Of a stretch of 64,000 bases of DNA, positions 62,474 through 64,000 are shown in pieces. Made by a program: the position numbers and the translations under genes. The stretch spans positions 1 through 64,000 of the forward strand of contig JAJFGZ010000057.1 in the NCBI GenBank assembly GCA_021775855.1. Direction: 5' to 3'. The notes under the pieces were generated by a model. The model was not told where the DNA came from and made no database searches. It was given only the letters and a program-made list of their open reading frames with translations. This DNA is from Hyphomicrobiales bacterium. GTDB taxonomy: Bacteria; Pseudomonadota; Alphaproteobacteria; Rhizobiales; NORP267. The stretch's first letter is position 1. Every line of letters starts with the position of its first letter.

Positions 62474-64000
62474 TTAGCCACTCTGATCCGACATTTCGTC
62501 AATCTGGCTAACGTTGCGGGATTGAATTTCAGCCAAAAATGATTCGAGCGTGTCGATGCTGGCGATCTGGCGGGCAAGTTCACGGAATTCCGTCGCGTCC
62601 GGCTGAATCGGTCCGGTAACAATCTGGAAAGCGTGAGAATCCGGGCTGTCAGACATGGCCTGAGCGAATTTCGTGCGAAGCCGCTCAAGACCAAGATTAT
62701 CTCCGGCAAGCGCATAGGATACGGCTGCCCGCATGACGTCGTAGCGCTGATTGTCGTCGAGTGGCTCCTCCTGTTTCCAGGCGTCCCCAAGCGAGCGTTC
62801 AAGCTGATCGGCAGCGTCCTGCCAGGCCCGGGCCTGCCAAAGAGTGTCGGCTTTCTGTCGCTCCACATCGTCGCCATCCATCGTGGATAAAATATCGAGC
62901 GCAAGTTCCATGCGCCCGCTTTCGGAATAGGCTCTCGCTTCGATTAATTTCCGTTGGCGGCGAACGGTTGCCGGCAACTCGGTCAATCGCGTACGGCGCA
63001 ATACCCGGATGGCCTCCGCCGGGTTCCTGTTCATTAACAGCACCGATGCCAACCTGACTGCGACCTGCGCCCGGCCGACCCCTTCAAGACGATTGTCGAC
63101 CTGATGGGTCAGCAGTTCGGCGGCTTGTTCCAAAAGGTCCACCGATACCAGACGCTCCGCCAATTTGCGGATGATTACATCCCCTTCCCGGCCGATCGGG
63201 GTTAAAACACGATACTCATAGAATAGAGACAAGGCGTCGATTGGCGGCAACGCATCGGCCCCTCCCTCCAGAAATAATTCCTGGAACGCAATGTCGATTT
63301 TGTTGCGCAATTCTTCGACGATTTTATCGTCCGCGTTGAGCACGCTTGCCGACTGCATGACCTCAAACAACCGCTCGAAGTTACTGGTTTCGGCATACAG
63401 ATCAGCAAGCACATTCAGTGTCTCCAGTTCAACGTGGTTGCCGCGCCAGCCCATGCTGACCCCTTCAAGCTGGCGCGTTGCGTCTGCCCGCTCGACGGTG
63501 CCATCAGCAATCATCAGACTGATTTTATGCAACCGCGCTTCTGTCGAAATGGGTCGGACTTCCTGGCTGATTGCCAGATCGTAAACATCCTTCGCGAGTT
63601 CGTATCGGCCTGTCGCCTCGAGATACCTGCCTCGCAGATATTGGTGTTCTGCATAAACCCTCTTATCACCACTGATGTCTTCGAGGATGGCGAGATGATG
63701 GTTCGCAGCCTCGAAATCGTTGCGTTCAAGTGCTCCTCGTGTCGCCGCCAAATGGAGCCGGGCGCGAAGTTCTTCGGGATAGTCCCAGATCAGGCTCTCG
63801 CCGATTTCAATATTCTGTTGGGCCTCCAGCCAGTTTCCCTTGAGGCCCTCGTTGAGGCCACGCCATAGTGTAATCTCAGGTCCATCGCCAACGCCCGGCG
63901 CACTGAACGCCACATCAGCCTCGCGGGTGCGTGCCATCATGACATTGGCTATTCCCGTCAACGCACTCATTATCGCACCCCGGCCAAGACGTTCGCCATC
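62474..64000 (-). CDS. TPR-like helical repeat protein (5' end outside window)
   Basis: The frame is open to the right edge of the window, where it reads DGERLGRGAI before the first internal methionine (63970), so the true start lies beyond. About 508 residues are visible, mostly alpha-helical and built from TPR-like pairs, for example GRYELAKDVYDLAISQE and QARAWQDAADQLERSLGDAW. No catalytic motif is seen. Its stop is 18 bases from that of fliP (convergent). In alphaproteobacteria a TPR protein of this kind is often found by motB or other flagellar genes, so a flagellar link is possible but not shown. Confidence 0.75.
   Translation of the reverse strand, partial: DGERLGRGAIMSALTGIANVMMARTREADVAFSAPGVGDGPEITLWRGLNEGLKGNWLEAQQNIEIGESLIWDYPEELRARLHLAATRGALERNDFEAANHHLAILEDISGDKRVYAEHQYLRGRYLEATGRYELAKDVYDLAISQEVRPISTEARLHKISLMIADGTVERADATRQLEGVSMGWRGNHVELETLNVLADLYAETSNFERLFEVMQSASVLNADDKIVEELRNKIDIAFQELFLEGGADALPPIDALSLFYEYRVLTPIGREGDVIIRKLAERLVSVDLLEQAAELLTHQVDNRLEGVGRAQVAVRLASVLLMNRNPAEAIRVLRRTRLTELPATVRRQRKLIEARAYSESGRMELALDILSTMDGDDVERQKADTLWQARAWQDAADQLERSLGDAWKQEEPLDDNQRYDVMRAAVSYALAGDNLGLERLRTKFAQAMSDSPDSHAFQIVTGPIQPDATEFRELARQIASIDTLESFLAEIQSRNVSQIDEMSDQSG

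Overview
The window reads as a contiguous piece of an alphaproteobacterial chromosome, moderately GC-rich and gene-dense. The markers for this are the cell-cycle hybrid kinase CckA directly after a flagellar flgB-flgC-fliE-fliQ-fliR-flhB run, the F1-ATPase zeta subunit family (DUF1476), the purC-purS-purQ-purL-bolA-grxD order, a CtrA-like TTAA-N7-TTAA site between divergent flagellar operons, and a near-match to the alphaproteobacterial SOS box before recA. The catabolic gene content would suit a free-living, possibly marine Rhodospirillales-like organism, but genus and habitat are inference. I see no insertion sequence, prophage, integrase, CRISPR array, rRNA or replication origin. One tRNA, tRNA-Leu(UAA), is present.

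Layout. 1-7.5 kb: accessory metabolism (end of an FAD monooxygenase, a crotonase lacking the usual catalytic glutamates, an EamA exporter, a methyltransferase, a stand-alone acyl-ACP/acyl-CoA synthetase, and a LysR regulator divergent from a secreted SnoaL-like protein and a glutathionyl-hydroquinone reductase). 7.6-14.2 kb: housekeeping and regulation (tRNA-Leu, gpt, CinA-like, sfsA, map, radC, cueR-like, a beta-hydroxyacid dehydrogenase, an orphan iron-binding protein with a Fur-like box). 14.3-22.8 kb: a minus-strand operon for a form II (CO-dehydrogenase-like) molybdenum hydroxylase, coxS-coxL-coxM, followed by its maturation genes coxD, coxE, two XdhC/CoxI-type proteins and a molybdopterin-binding/cytidylyltransferase fusion. 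23-30.8 kb: TetR- and AraC-regulated genes (pcaD, a double CDGSH protein, a membrane metallophosphoesterase followed in the same frame by a GMC oxidoreductase, a MAPEG protein with a TetR-type operator). 30.8-39.5 kb: ccdA, a P1 peptidase, a DadA-like oxidase, a BASS-like transporter, a DUF2259 secreted protein, purB, a nicotinate phosphoribosyltransferase-like/HpcH aldolase pair and the zeta subunit. 39.7-44.9 kb: purC-S-Q-L, bolA, grxD and a PqiA-like gene. 45-54 kb: rpsD, an outer-membrane protein, murI, trmJ, icd, alaS and recA. 54.2-64 kb: cckA, the flagellar export/rod genes, fliO-fliP, and a truncated repeat-rich protein at the right edge.

How the parts work together. The Mo-hydroxylase operon carries the enzyme and a full set of assembly factors, so it should make a functional MCD-containing enzyme, but its AYRGAGR active-site loop argues against true CO oxidation and leaves the substrate unknown. 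The flagellar genes build the export gate and rod, and the linked cckA encodes the kinase that drives CtrA, whose candidate site lies in the flgB/fliO promoter region. Several small units (LysR/SnoaL/GS-hydroquinone reductase, TetR/MAPEG, AraC/CDGSH) each have an inverted repeat in the controlling intergenic region.

The least ordinary spots are the phosphoesterase/GMC junction (one TGA between two same-frame genes and no usual start codon), the form II Mo-hydroxylase of unknown substrate, and the overlapping phosphoribosyltransferase/aldolase pair. I did not find a clearly new defence or mobile system.
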